From the NCBI GenBank assembly GCA_964629015.1, contig CAZVMN010000004.1, positions 124,001 through 188,000 of the forward strand: a stretch of DNA of 64,000 bases. The letters are read 5' to 3'. Shown here in pieces: positions 7,297-14,953 of this stretch. Position numbers and translations under genes: made by a program. The notes beneath the pieces were generated by a model. That model did not search any database. It was not told where the DNA came from and saw nothing but the letters and a program-made list of their open reading frames with translations. The stretch is from Oceanococcus sp964629015. Its GTDB lineage: Bacteria > Pseudomonadota > Gammaproteobacteria > Nevskiales > Oceanococcaceae. The stretch's first letter is position 1; each line of letters begins with the position of its first letter.

Positions 7297-10200
7297 CTAT
7301 CCCGCCAATGCAACGGCCTGTTGCACATCCACACTGACCAGGCGCGACACGCCAGGTTCCTGCATGGTCACGCCGTTGAGCTGATCCGCCAGCTCCATCG
7401 TGACCTTGTTATGGGTCACGATAATAAACTGTACCTGCTCAGACATCTCGCGCACCACTTCGCAATAGCGCACAACGTTGGCGTCATCGAGTGGCGCATC
7501 GACCTCATCCAGCATGCAGAACGGGGCTGGATTGAGCTCGAACAGCGCAAAAACCAGCGCCACCGCGGTCATGGCTTTTTCGCCACCAGAAAGCAGCTGA
7601 ATGGTGGCGTTGCGCTTGCCCGGAGGACGCGCCATCACGCGCACGCCGGCATCCAGAACATCCTCGCCGGTGAGTTCCAGATAGGCTTCGCCACCGCCGA
7701 ACAGTTTGGGGAAGCGCGCTTTGAAACGATCGTTCACCGCCTCGAACGTGGCGCGGAATCGCGCCCGCGTTTCCTTGTCGATCTGCCGGATCGCGTCTTC
7801 GAGTTTATCCAGTGCCTCGACAAGATCCGCTTCCTGCGCGCGCAGATGATCCGCCCGCTGCTTCTCCTCGTCATACTCTTCGACCGCGGCGAGATTGACG
7901 GCACCCAGTCGCTGTATCCGGCTCTCCAGCTTCTCCAACTCTTCCTCGCAGGCGCTGGCCTGCATGCTGCCGTCCAGCTCCGACAAAATGTCATCGATGC
8001 GCGCGCCGGCTTCGCGGATTTGTTCCTCAAGCCCGTCACGACGCGCCAACAAGCGCTGCTCACCCAGCTTCATCTCTTGCAAACGCCCGCGCACATTTTG
8101 CGAAGCTTGCTCGCACTGATGGACGGCGCTGGCCGCCTCGCGCGCTTTGCTCACGGCAAGCTCCTGGGTCTGACGCGAGGTTTTCAGGGCTTCTGTTGCC
8201 GCCTCGCGAGCCGCAGTGGCAGCGCTAACCGCCTCCTGCAGCGCAGGCACCGGCGTTTGCAGACTGTCCTGATTCTGCTGCGACACAGCCAGATTTTGTT
8301 CGATGTCTTTGCGCCGCGCTTGCAAAGCGTCACGGGCCGCCTGCGCGGCCGCCAGTTCGCTGCTCAGGGCGGCGCGCCGTTCGCGTGAACTGTCCAGCTG
8401 ACGCTGCAAATCCTGTTGTCGATGCCGCGCGTCTTGCAAAGCTTTGCGCGCCGCATCGCTTTTTTCCAGCTGTTCGCGTTCCTGCCGTTCCAGATCGCCC
8501 AGCTCATTGCGGCTGCTCTCCAGCAAGCGCTGGGCTTGATCGCGATCCCGACCCAGCTCATCGAGCAATTTGCTGACTTCGGCCAATTCTTCGTTGCGTT
8601 GTTGGCGGCGCTGCTCCAAGGATCTTTTCTTCTCGCTCAAGCGCTGGCTGACATTGCGCGCCTCGGCGTGCTGACGACGAGCCTGATCCAGCGCTTGCAA
8701 GGCCTGCTGCTGGGACTGTTCCGAGTGCTTCAATTGCTCAACGGCGGCTTGCTGATCCTTATGCGCCCGCTCAGCCGCGTGTTGTACCGCCGTGTTTTCC
8801 TCGCGCGCCTCAGCCAACAAACGCTCACGCAGCAACACCCCATCGGCCTGTTCTCCCTTACGCCGATGACTCAGACCCGGCCACAGCAAATGCCCCTGCG
8901 CAGTGACCACACTGTGACCATCGGCCAAACCGGCAAGCTGCTCGCGGGCCACCACGTCATCGCTTGCGGTATACACGGTGGCGAGCAACTTACGAATGGC
9001 CACCGGACCCTGAACCTGTGCAGCCAACGAACCGGCAGGCGCCTGCCAGGCGGCGTCATGCATTTCGACCAGTCGCGCCGGCTGCGCCGCATCATCGCCG
9101 ATCAGGGCGAGCTGACCACCAATACACGGCGCTTGCAGCCACGGCCCCAGCACCGCTTCCGTGGCATCCTCCCAGCCCGGCTCAACACTGATGACACGTG
9201 CCAACGGCTGTGCCTGTGCCCAACCTTTGTCGGCCAACCAACGTGTATCGGATTGATCGTCGTCGCCCAACGCGCGGGCTTGCTCAGCACTGAGCGTGGC
9301 CAGTCGCGCATGCACGCTTTGCGCATGCTTGCGCGCTTCGTGCAAGGCCGCATCACTGTCACTGCGCTCGCGGCGCGCCTGCTCAACCTGCTGAACGGCC
9401 TGCGCCGCACGCACGTCCGCATCGTCCAAAGCCTTGGACGCGGCCTGCATGGCCTGTTCGGCGGCGGTGATTTGCTTATCCACCTCGCTGACATCGATGG
9501 CGGCAAGGTCCTGCTCACATTGCTGAGCCCGTGCCTGGGTGCGTTCCAATTGGCGGCCGAGCTGCTCCAAACGCACCTTCTCGGTTGCCGCCACCGTGCG
9601 TGGTTTTTGCAACGCATCACGCAACGTTTCCAACCCCCGCTGCTCATCGCCAGCACGCTGTTCGGCCGCAGCCAAACCGGATTCCAGCGTGGCCAGTTCC
9701 TGCTGTGCGTCCGCGAGTGTCTGCTGCAGCACATTCAATTGCGCCGTGAGATCGCGACCACGTTCGTCACGTTCTTTGAACTGCGCCTGTAAGCGCTCGC
9801 TCTCGGTCCGCAGATCCTGCGCTTCCTTGTCGCGCAATCGGAGCATTTCCTGAGCATGCTTGAGCTCTTGCTCGGCGCGCCCCATGGCCGCCTCTGCCTC
9901 GTAATAGCGGGCCTGAACGGCTTGCGTTTCCTGATTGCTGCGCTCGGCATCGTCAGCGGTTTGCTTGCGCGCAACGATGGCATCCTTGAGACGCGCCTCC
10001 GCTTGATCCAGCTGCTGCTGGCAGGCATCCAAACGCTCCCGAGCCGCCGCGTGCTCGTTTTCCAACTCGCGCCAGCGCAAACCGAGCAGTTGGCGGCGCA
10101 AACTGCGCTGTTCCTGTTTGTATTGCTTGAAACGTTGTGCCGCAGCGGCTTGGCGCTGCAATTTGCTCAAGCGCTCATCAATCTCGCTGAGCAAGTCTTC

Positions 10201-10785
10201 AAGTCGCGCCAAATTCTCGCGGGTGTGGCGGATGCGGATTTCGGTCTCACGGCGCTTTTCTTTGTAGCGCGAAATGCCCGCCGACTCTTCCAACATCTGG
10301 CGCAGCTCTTCGGGTTGCGCCTCAATCAGCCGCGACACCGTGCCTTGTTCGATGATGGCGTAGTTGGAACGCCCACCCAAGCCGGTGCCCAGGAACAACT
10401 CGGTGATGTCCTTGCGTCGGCAGCGCGTGCCATTGATGTAGAACTGCGACCCGCCGTCGCGCGAAAGTTCGCGTCGCACGGCGATTTCGCCATATTGGGC
10501 GTAGGGGCCTTCTATGGTCGCATCGCTGTTGTCGAAGACAAGTTCGATCATCGCGCGACCGACCGGCTTACGCGTACGCGAGCCATTGAAAATGACATCC
10601 GACAACGCCGCGCCACGCAATTGTTTGGCGCTGGATTCCCCCAACACCCAACGCACTGCGTCGATCAGATTCGACTTGCCACAGCCATTGGGCCCGACCA
10701 CAGCGGTCAGGTTGCTGGTCAGGGTCAGCTGAGTCTTATCAACGAAGGATTTGAATCCGGCAAGCCGGATAGCGCTCAGGCGCAT
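7297..10785 (-). CDS. smc: Chromosome partition ATPase SMC
   Basis: A 1162-residue SMC ATPase that forms the condensin ring with ScpA and ScpB, both encoded at the left end of this window. The N-terminal head carries Walker A (GPNGCGKSN, about residues 32-40). Two very long Ala/Gln/Glu/Arg-rich coiled coils flank a hinge near the middle (about residues 500-640). The C-terminal head has the ABC signature LSGGEKAMTA and Walker B CMLDEVDAPLDD. SMC-ScpAB rather than MukBEF in a Gammaproteobacterium argues against an enterobacterial or Vibrio relative. Start ATG at 10785; the gene ends 43 bp before zipA. Confidence 0.98.
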   Translation of the reverse strand: MRLSAIRLAGFKSFVDKTQLTLTSNLTAVVGPNGCGKSNLIDAVRWVLGESSAKQLRGAALSDVIFNGSRTRKPVGRAMIELVFDNSDATIEGPYAQYGEIAVRRELSRDGGSQFYINGTRCRRKDITELFLGTGLGGRSNYAIIEQGTVSRLIEAQPEELRQMLEESAGISRYKEKRRETEIRIRHTRENLARLEDLLSEIDERLSKLQRQAAAAQRFKQYKQEQRSLRRQLLGLRWRELENEHAAARERLDACQQQLDQAEARLKDAIVARKQTADDAERSNQETQAVQARYYEAEAAMGRAEQELKHAQEMLRLRDKEAQDLRTESERLQAQFKERDERGRDLTAQLNVLQQTLADAQQELATLESGLAAAEQRAGDEQRGLETLRDALQKPRTVAATEKVRLEQLGRQLERTQARAQQCEQDLAAIDVSEVDKQITAAEQAMQAASKALDDADVRAAQAVQQVEQARRERSDSDAALHEARKHAQSVHARLATLSAEQARALGDDDQSDTRWLADKGWAQAQPLARVISVEPGWEDATEAVLGPWLQAPCIGGQLALIGDDAAQPARLVEMHDAAWQAPAGSLAAQVQGPVAIRKLLATVYTASDDVVAREQLAGLADGHSVVTAQGHLLWPGLSHRRKGEQADGVLLRERLLAEAREENTAVQHAAERAHKDQQAAVEQLKHSEQSQQQALQALDQARRQHAEARNVSQRLSEKKRSLEQRRQQRNEELAEVSKLLDELGRDRDQAQRLLESSRNELGDLERQEREQLEKSDAARKALQDARHRQQDLQRQLDSSRERRAALSSELAAAQAARDALQARRKDIEQNLAVSQQNQDSLQTPVPALQEAVSAATAAREAATEALKTSRQTQELAVSKAREAASAVHQCEQASQNVRGRLQEMKLGEQRLLARRDGLEEQIREAGARIDDILSELDGSMQASACEEELEKLESRIQRLGAVNLAAVEEYDEEKQRADHLRAQEADLVEALDKLEDAIRQIDKETRARFRATFEAVNDRFKARFPKLFGGGEAYLELTGEDVLDAGVRVMARPPGKRNATIQLLSGGEKAMTAVALVFALFELNPAPFCMLDEVDAPLDDANVVRYCEVVREMSEQVQFIIVTHNKVTMELADQLNGVTMQEPGVSRLVSVDVQQAVALAG

Positions 10786-10798
10786 GCGCGAGTCACGT

Positions 10799-10831
10799 CG
10801 GGAAACGCGCTAGTGTAAATTATGTTTCCCG
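10799..10831. repeat. Inverted repeat in the smc-queF divergent gap
   Basis: An 8-bp perfect inverted repeat, CGGGAAAC (10799-10806) and GTTTCCCG (10824-10831), separated by 17 bp. It sits 14 bp upstream of the smc ATG and 58 bp upstream of queF. The spacer is AT-rich (AGTGTAAATTAT) and could hold a -10 box for either strand. It may be an operator for a dimeric regulator or a hairpin in the queF leader; nothing in the sequence decides between these. Confidence 0.45.
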
Positions 10832-10888
10832 GCGCCAACACTGCCGCCGCGGCATATCCCATCCACACCGCTGTGAAACCCGTCGCTC

Positions 10889-11281
10889 ATGTCCACTCAG
10901 CCGTCGAAAACACTCGAAACTTTCCCCAACCCGAAGCCCGAGCGCGATTATGTGATCAGCATGCGCATGCCGGAATTCACCTGTCTTTGTCCCAAAACAG
11001 GCCAGCCGGATTTCGCCACGCTGTATCTGGATTTCATCGCAGATGAATTGTGCGTGGAACTCAAAGCGCTGAAACTCTATCTGTGGTCATTCCGCGATGA
11101 GGGCGCCTTCCACGAGGATGTGACCAATCGCATTGCCGACGATCTGGTTGCCGCGATCAACCCCCGCTATTTGCGTCTGAAGGCAGAGTTTTATGTCCGT
11201 GGCGGAATCTACACCACGGTGATCGCCGAGCATCGCAAGCCCGGCTGGACCCCGGCACCGCGTGTCGAGCTTCCTGAGTAG
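10889..11281 (+). CDS. queF: NADPH-dependent 7-cyano-7-deazaguanine reductase QueF
   Basis: Reduces the nitrile of preQ0 to the amine preQ1 in queuosine biosynthesis. At 130 residues it is the short, unimodular (YkvM-type) QueF. The catalytic cysteine lies in FTCLCPKTGQPDFA (about residues 31-44), and the QueF motif, normally E(S/L)K(S/A)xK, appears as ELKALKLYLWSFRDEG with the following HED. The later pathway steps, tgt and queA, are in this window at 47.7-49.9 kb, so the cell makes or salvages queuosine. It lies divergent from smc; no preQ1 riboswitch is visible upstream. Confidence 0.96.
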   Translation: MSTQPSKTLETFPNPKPERDYVISMRMPEFTCLCPKTGQPDFATLYLDFIADELCVELKALKLYLWSFRDEGAFHEDVTNRIADDLVAAINPRYLRLKAEFYVRGGIYTTVIAEHRKPGWTPAPRVELPE

Positions 11282-11284
11282 ACC

Positions 11285-12070
11285 TCAGGCGGCGTCGACC
11301 AAACTCTGCAGGACCTTGGGCGTGGCGTACTGGTAGCCATTGAGCGCCTGTTCGCCACGCAACACCTGCCACGGCGCATCGGGCTCGCCAAGATCCGACA
11401 CCACCGCTTGAGCGGCGGCAAAATCGTGATCAATGGTGTCTTCGTTGGCGGTGATCAGGGTGCGCACACCCGCCGCAGCAGCGGCACACAGGCCCATGCC
11501 GGAATCCTCGATCGCGAGACACTCAGCCGGCTGAAGTCCAAGCAACTCCACGGCACGCAAGTAGAGATCGGGTGAGGGCTTTTTCCGCTCGACTTGTTCG
11601 CCACTGACGATAATGTCGAATTGATCCAGCAGTTGCGGGCCCAACGCATAGTGCAGGAACGGCTGCAGACTGCGCTCGCTTGCATTGGTCACGACCGCCA
11701 AACGCAAACCGTCTGCCTTGGCCAGTTCGATCAAACGCGCCACGCCGGGACGCAGCGTGACCTTGCCCTCTTCCAGGCGTCGGCGAAACCAGCGCGACTT
11801 GGCCTCGTGGACCAGATTCACCCAATGCATCTGATCTTTTTCCAGCTCATCGACAAAGGCATCAACGCGCGGCTTGTGCTTGATCAAATAGTGACGAATA
11901 CGCTCACGCCCGCCCGGCAGCAGCAACAGCTCTTTGCGATACAGCTCGGGGGACCAGTGCCAACTCAGACCAATCTCGCTGAACGCTGCGTTGTAAGCAG
12001 GAAGATGACCTTGTTGCTCGGTATCAGACAGCGTGCCGTCAACATCGAACAGCAACGCTTTCAGTCGCAT
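11285..12070 (-). CDS. HAD superfamily hydrolase (CbbY/beta-phosphoglucomutase-like)
   Basis: A 261-residue haloacid dehalogenase-family phosphatase or mutase. Motif I is LLFDVDGTLSDTE (nucleophile Asp9, acid/base Asp11), motif II the VVTNAS threonine, motif III the lysine in ERKKPSPDLY, and motif IV IEDSGMGLCAAAAAG. The helical cap lies between motifs I and II and resembles the plant/bacterial CbbY-like group (LPGGRERIRHYL). The physiological substrate cannot be read from sequence; sugar phosphates such as xylulose-1,5-bisphosphate are known for CbbY. It is convergent with queF, with 3 bp between the stops. Confidence 0.88.
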   Translation of the reverse strand: MRLKALLFDVDGTLSDTEQQGHLPAYNAAFSEIGLSWHWSPELYRKELLLLPGGRERIRHYLIKHKPRVDAFVDELEKDQMHWVNLVHEAKSRWFRRRLEEGKVTLRPGVARLIELAKADGLRLAVVTNASERSLQPFLHYALGPQLLDQFDIIVSGEQVERKKPSPDLYLRAVELLGLQPAECLAIEDSGMGLCAAAAAGVRTLITANEDTIDHDFAAAQAVVSDLGEPDAPWQVLRGEQALNGYQYATPKVLQSLVDAA

Positions 12071-12308
12071 TGATTCACACTCCGTAGGCGGCGTGTCGCA
12101 TGTCGGGAAGAAAAATCCCGAGTCGAGGCCGAGGCGGTTTCGGGCCTGAGGTTCATAAGCGACAAATCAAGCAACTTTTACGTCTTGAAATCATACCGTA
12201 TCGCACCCATGTTGCGATGCCTGTTTAAAAAAATTTACGCCGGCTCTTTTGCGCGTTGCCGAGCTCAAAAGTTTCTGGTACTACTACGCGGTTTCCAAAT
12301 GAATAACT
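12071..12308. other. dksA upstream region (238 bp, no gene)
   Basis: No ORF is supported here. It carries a perfect 6-bp hairpin TCGGGA-AGAAAAA-TCCCGA (12103-12121). Just after it is a second, bulged stem around GAGGCCGA...TTCGGGCC (12125-12147). An AT-rich stretch TTTAAAAAAATTTA (12224-12237) follows, nearer dksA. Both the HAD and dksA promoters must lie here, but no hexamer pair is convincing. The long dksA leader could be regulated at the RNA level. Confidence 0.4.
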
Positions 12309-12752
12309 ATGGCAGGATCAGTGGACAATAAAGCCCCCTCCAGCTACACCGACTTCAAGCCTTATGAACTGAAGGACGGTGAGGAATACATGAATGATGC
12401 TCAGGTTGAGCACTTTCGAAACATCCTCCTGAACTGGAAACGTTCGCTGATGGAAGAAGTTGACCGCACCGTGCATCACATGCAGGACGAAGCGGCCAAC
12501 TTCCCGGACCCGACCGACCGTGCCACCCAGGAATCCGAGTTCAGCCTTGAGCTGCGCACACGTGATCGCGAGCGCAAGCTGATTCGCAAAATCGACAGCT
12601 CATTGCGCCGTATCGATGATCACGATTTCGGTTTCTGCGAATCGTGCGGGGCAGACATCGGCATACGCCGACTCGAAGCCCGCCCAACCGCAGAAATGTG
12701 CGTTGACTGCAAGAGCCTGGAAGAAATCCGCGAGCGCCAGCTCGGTCGCTGA
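12309..12752 (+). CDS. dksA: RNA polymerase-binding transcription factor DksA
   Basis: A 147-residue secondary-channel regulator that potentiates ppGpp control of rRNA, tRNA and amino-acid promoters. It has the long coiled coil with the acidic tip seen as DPTDRA (D67, D70, A72, matching the E. coli DxxDxA tip). The C-terminal zinc finger has cysteines C110, C113, C131 and C134. The length is close to E. coli DksA (151 aa). The downstream neighbour is gluQ, the usual gammaproteobacterial pairing. Start ATG 12309. Confidence 0.98.
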   Translation: MAGSVDNKAPSSYTDFKPYELKDGEEYMNDAQVEHFRNILLNWKRSLMEEVDRTVHHMQDEAANFPDPTDRATQESEFSLELRTRDRERKLIRKIDSSLRRIDDHDFGFCESCGADIGIRRLEARPTAEMCVDCKSLEEIRERQLGR

Positions 12753-13654
12753 TTCTTCACCGACCCAGGTCGGGCTCCGAAATCCCCTACGTCGGACGAT
12801 TTGCACCTTCACCCAGCGGGCCGCTGCATGCCGGCTCGCTGGTGGCTGCGCTCGCCAGCTGGCTGGACGCGCGCGCGCACGGTGGCCGCTGGCACCTGCG
12901 CATCGAAGACATCGACGAAGCACGTTGTGAGCATGCGCTGGGATTGCGCATCTGCGACACTCTCGAGGCACTGGGACTCACCTGGGACGGCCCGGTCCTG
13001 TGGCAGAGTCAACGGCTCGAACGCTACGCCTCGGTGCTTGAGGAACTGAAACGCCAAAAGCAGGTGTTTCCCTGCGCGTGCACGCGACGCCAACTCTTGC
13101 CGCCCGTCGATAGCAGCGGGGAAAAGCGCTACCCGGGACGCTGTCGGCAAGGCATGCCGAGCGGCAAGGCCCTGCGCAGCTGGCGCTTCCTTATTCAAGA
13201 TACCGATGTAGCATTTACCGACCGTCTGCTCGGACCCCAGCGGCAAAATCCGTCGCAGCAATGCGGCGATATGGTGATCCGCCGCGCTGATGGTCTGTTT
13301 GCCTACCAGCTCGTGGTTGTGGTCGATGACGCGGATCAGGGCGTGACAGATGTCGTCCGCGGCGCCGACCTACTGACCTCCACCGGCCGCCAGATCCTTC
13401 TTCAGCGCGCACTGGGATATGTCCAGCCTCGCTACATGCACATCCCTCTGCTGATGGGCGCAGATGGCTACAAGCTAAGCAAGCAAAATGGTGCCGAGGA
13501 AATTCCCTGGCACCAAGACCCCGCAGGCTGCCTCAATCAAGCCCTGCAATTCCTGGGGCTCAAGCCTCAGCCTGGCAAGGTCAGCCAGATACTTGAATCC
13601 GCAACAGAAATCTGGCGAACGACCCATGTTGTAGCGCCGCCTGCACCAAAATGA
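12752..13654 (+). CDS. gluQ: Glutamyl-Q tRNA(Asp) synthetase, probable non-canonical start
   Basis: A truncated GluRS paralogue that attaches glutamate to queuosine at position 34 of tRNA-Asp. The catalytic signature GRFAPSPSGPLHAGS is encoded at 12794-12838, followed by LRIEDIDEAR, a zinc site (CAC...YPGRC), LFAYQLVVVVDDADQGVTD and KLSKQNG in place of KMSKS. The first usual start codon in frame is GTG 12842, which lies after the signature. Back to an in-frame stop at 12704-12706 there is no ATG, GTG or TTG. The coordinates assume ATT at 12752, which overlaps the dksA TGA (TGATT) and gives 300 aa. CTG 12749 or ATC 12782 are alternatives. Substrate queuosine fits the que genes in this window. 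Confidence 0.88.
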   Translation: MLHRPRSGSEIPYVGRFAPSPSGPLHAGSLVAALASWLDARAHGGRWHLRIEDIDEARCEHALGLRICDTLEALGLTWDGPVLWQSQRLERYASVLEELKRQKQVFPCACTRRQLLPPVDSSGEKRYPGRCRQGMPSGKALRSWRFLIQDTDVAFTDRLLGPQRQNPSQQCGDMVIRRADGLFAYQLVVVVDDADQGVTDVVRGADLLTSTGRQILLQRALGYVQPRYMHIPLLMGADGYKLSKQNGAEEIPWHQDPAGCLNQALQFLGLKPQPGKVSQILESATEIWRTTHVVAPPAPK

Positions 13655-13734
13655 ACGATTTCTGCATTGAGGGGTATGCCACGTCGATCTGATCTGGCAA
13701 ACTAACTTTTTCGCATCGCAGCAATATACCGACA

Positions 13735-14238
13735 GTGTCACGCCGACAGACTGCTTCCGAGACCCGCATCATCAATAAGTATCCGAACCGGAGGCTTTAT
13801 GACACGGTTATCTCGCGGTACATAACGCTCGATGAGATTCGTCAACTGGTGCTCAAGAACGTCGATTTCAAAGTTATTGACAAGCGCAGCAAAGACGACA
13901 TCACCCGCAGCATTCTGCTGCAGGTAATCATGGAGCAAGAAGAAGCTGGCACGCCGATTCTGCGTGAAGAAGTCTTGCTCAACATCATTCGCTTCTACGG
14001 CGATTCCATGCAGCACAGCGTCAGCCACTATTTGGAGCTGAGCATGGAGCTTTTCATCGACCAGCAGGCCCAATTCAAGGAACAGGTCAAGCATATGCTG
14101 GGGTCGGCGGGCAATCCGCTGCTCGCATTGAAAGAGCTGGCCGACCAAAACCTGCCATTGTGGCGCAAGGTCCGCCAGGAATTGCTCAAGAATATCGGTC
14201 TGCGCAGCGACAGCAAAGACCGCACTGACGGCAACTAA
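13735..14238 (+). CDS. phaR: Polyhydroxyalkanoate synthesis regulator PhaR
   Basis: A 167-residue DNA-binding repressor that in other bacteria senses PHA granules and controls phasin genes and itself. The N-terminal PHB/PHA accumulation DNA-binding domain is clear: RIINKYPNRRLYDT, RYITLDEIRQLV and DDITRSILLQVIMEQE. The C-terminal half has the regulator domain (FYGDSMQHSVSHYLELSMELF). The start is GTG 13735, the only start before the domain; no Shine-Dalgarno is evident. No phaC or phasin gene is in this window, but a probable small-RNA gene with operator-like repeats lies 230 bp downstream on the same strand. Confidence 0.95.
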   Translation: MSRRQTASETRIINKYPNRRLYDTVISRYITLDEIRQLVLKNVDFKVIDKRSKDDITRSILLQVIMEQEEAGTPILREEVLLNIIRFYGDSMQHSVSHYLELSMELFIDQQAQFKEQVKHMLGSAGNPLLALKELADQNLPLWRKVRQELLKNIGLRSDSKDRTDGN

Positions 14239-14414
14239 GCACTCTCACCCGCTCCGGTCTTTTCGCATCAAACCTGCTTTGCGCGAACTCGCGCAAAATA
14301 TGTCCATCCGACACACTTTCTAATAAACACACCTGTGGCACGTTTTGTGCTTTGCATTAATAAATTCGTAACTTCAGAGTGTTACAGTCGAATTCTGGTT
14401 GTGAAAATTTTTTT

Positions 14415-14475
14415 CGCAGCGCAACAAAAAAAGCTTGACGCAGTGCAACAAGGCTCTTATACTGCACCGCAACAT
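14415..14475. promoter_or_regulatory. Three GCAACA operator-like boxes, 24 bp apart
   Basis: GCAACA occurs at 14421, 14445 and 14469, exactly 24 bp apart. The extended forms are CGCAGCGCAACAA (14415-14427), CGCAGTGCAACAA (14439-14451, 12 of 13 identical to the first) and a weaker TGCACCGCAACAT (14463-14475). Box 1 lies just upstream of the -35, box 2 spans the -35/-10 spacer and box 3 lies at the predicted transcription start. This geometry suits a repressor occluding RNA polymerase. The nearest candidate regulator is PhaR, whose known targets are TGC/GCA-rich; that link is inference. Confidence 0.65.
14435..14463 (+). promoter_or_regulatory. Sigma-70 promoter of the small-RNA gene
   Basis: The -35 box TTGACG (14435-14440) and -10 box TATACT (14458-14463) are separated by 17 bp, each one mismatch from consensus. 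This predicts a transcription start at about 14470. An AT-rich stretch (GTGAAAATTTTTTTCG) lies upstream and could act as an UP element. Confidence 0.8.
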
Positions 14476-14598
14476 GAGTTAACACTCAACAAGGCGGAAG
14501 CGAAAGTTTTTCGATTCGCGTCTTAAACCAAGTCTCCTCCAGAAAGACCTCGTGTCTTTCTCGCACCTTGGCCCCCTGCTCTCAGGGGGCTTTTTTTT
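14470..14598 (+). ncRNA. Predicted small regulatory RNA, about 130 nt (novel candidate)
   Basis: A near-consensus promoter is followed 130 nt later by a strong intrinsic terminator, with no credible reading frame between: the only ATG (14474) is ATG-AGT-TAA. Predicted structure from the 5' end is a stem TGAGT-TAAC-ACTCA (14475-14488), a weaker GCGAA...TTCGC stem (14500-14519), and an unpaired stretch containing CTCCTCC (14534-14540). These are followed by stem GAAAGAC-CTCGT-GTCTTTC (14542-14560) and the terminator hairpin with an eight-U tail. The CUCCUCC run is complementary to Shine-Dalgarno sequences, and a U-tailed terminator is typical of Hfq-bound RNAs. Family and targets are unknown to me. 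Confidence 0.65.
14571..14598 (+). terminator. Intrinsic terminator of the small RNA
   Basis: A perfect 8-bp stem GCCCCCTG-CTCT-CAGGGGGC (14571-14590) is followed directly by eight T residues. No A-run precedes it, so it works on the plus strand only. Confidence 0.92.
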
Positions 14599-14718
14599 GC
14601 CTTGCACTTTTGTGCGGGCACGCACTGGCCAATACAGCACATCGCCCATGGTGTGAGGCTAAGGATGAGGCGCGAATTCCAGCCCAGGCCTAGCTCGGCC
14701 AAGACGTCAAGACATCAG

Positions 14719-14952
14719 CTAGGCACAAGTTCCACAATCGGCGCAGGCATCACCGCAATGCTGTTGCACGCGCGGCAGCATCCGAAAACCGAGCTTGGCC
14801 AGCCAGCGTGGTTGACGCTCATGCATCAACCATAAAGCCAGCGTTTGTTGCCAACGCGCCCGCAACATCGGCGCGGCACGCCCAAGCACAAACCACAGCG
14901 CCCAGAACAGCACGACGCTGAGCACGCCGGATTGAATGGCGGCGAACACCAT
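14719..14952 (-). CDS. Small feo-linked membrane protein with C-terminal cysteine cluster
   Basis: A 77-residue protein with one hydrophobic N-terminal helix (VFAAIQSGVLSVVLFWALWF). A basic middle follows, then a cysteine-rich tail with C-x3-C-x2-C-x2-C spacing (CGDACADCGTC). It resembles the short Cys-tailed membrane proteins that often follow feoB and may take the place of FeoC; the function is not established. ATG 14952 lies one base after the feoB stop and 5 nt after a G-rich Shine-Dalgarno stretch. GTG 14961 (80 aa, overlapping feoB) is an alternative. Confidence 0.75.
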   Translation of the reverse strand: MVFAAIQSGVLSVVLFWALWFVLGRAAPMLRARWQQTLALWLMHERQPRWLAKLGFRMLPRVQQHCGDACADCGTCA

Positions 14953-14953
14953 A

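Noticed and set aside
8416..9792. 458-codon open frame antisense to smc coiled coil
   Set aside because: Repetitive Leu/Gln/Arg composition mirrors the coiled-coil codons of smc; no independent support.
10832..10888. preQ1 riboswitch upstream of queF
   Set aside because: No preQ1-I pseudoknot pattern or conserved aptamer sequence could be found in the short leader.
13670..13680. GGGGTATG upstream of phaR as a third copy of the lipoprotein-gene motif
   Set aside because: The left C-tract arm and the TATC end are missing, so it is not the same element.
14335..14526. 63-codon frame before the small RNA
   Set aside because: It runs through the promoter boxes and into the predicted RNA, and it lacks a ribosome site and homology.
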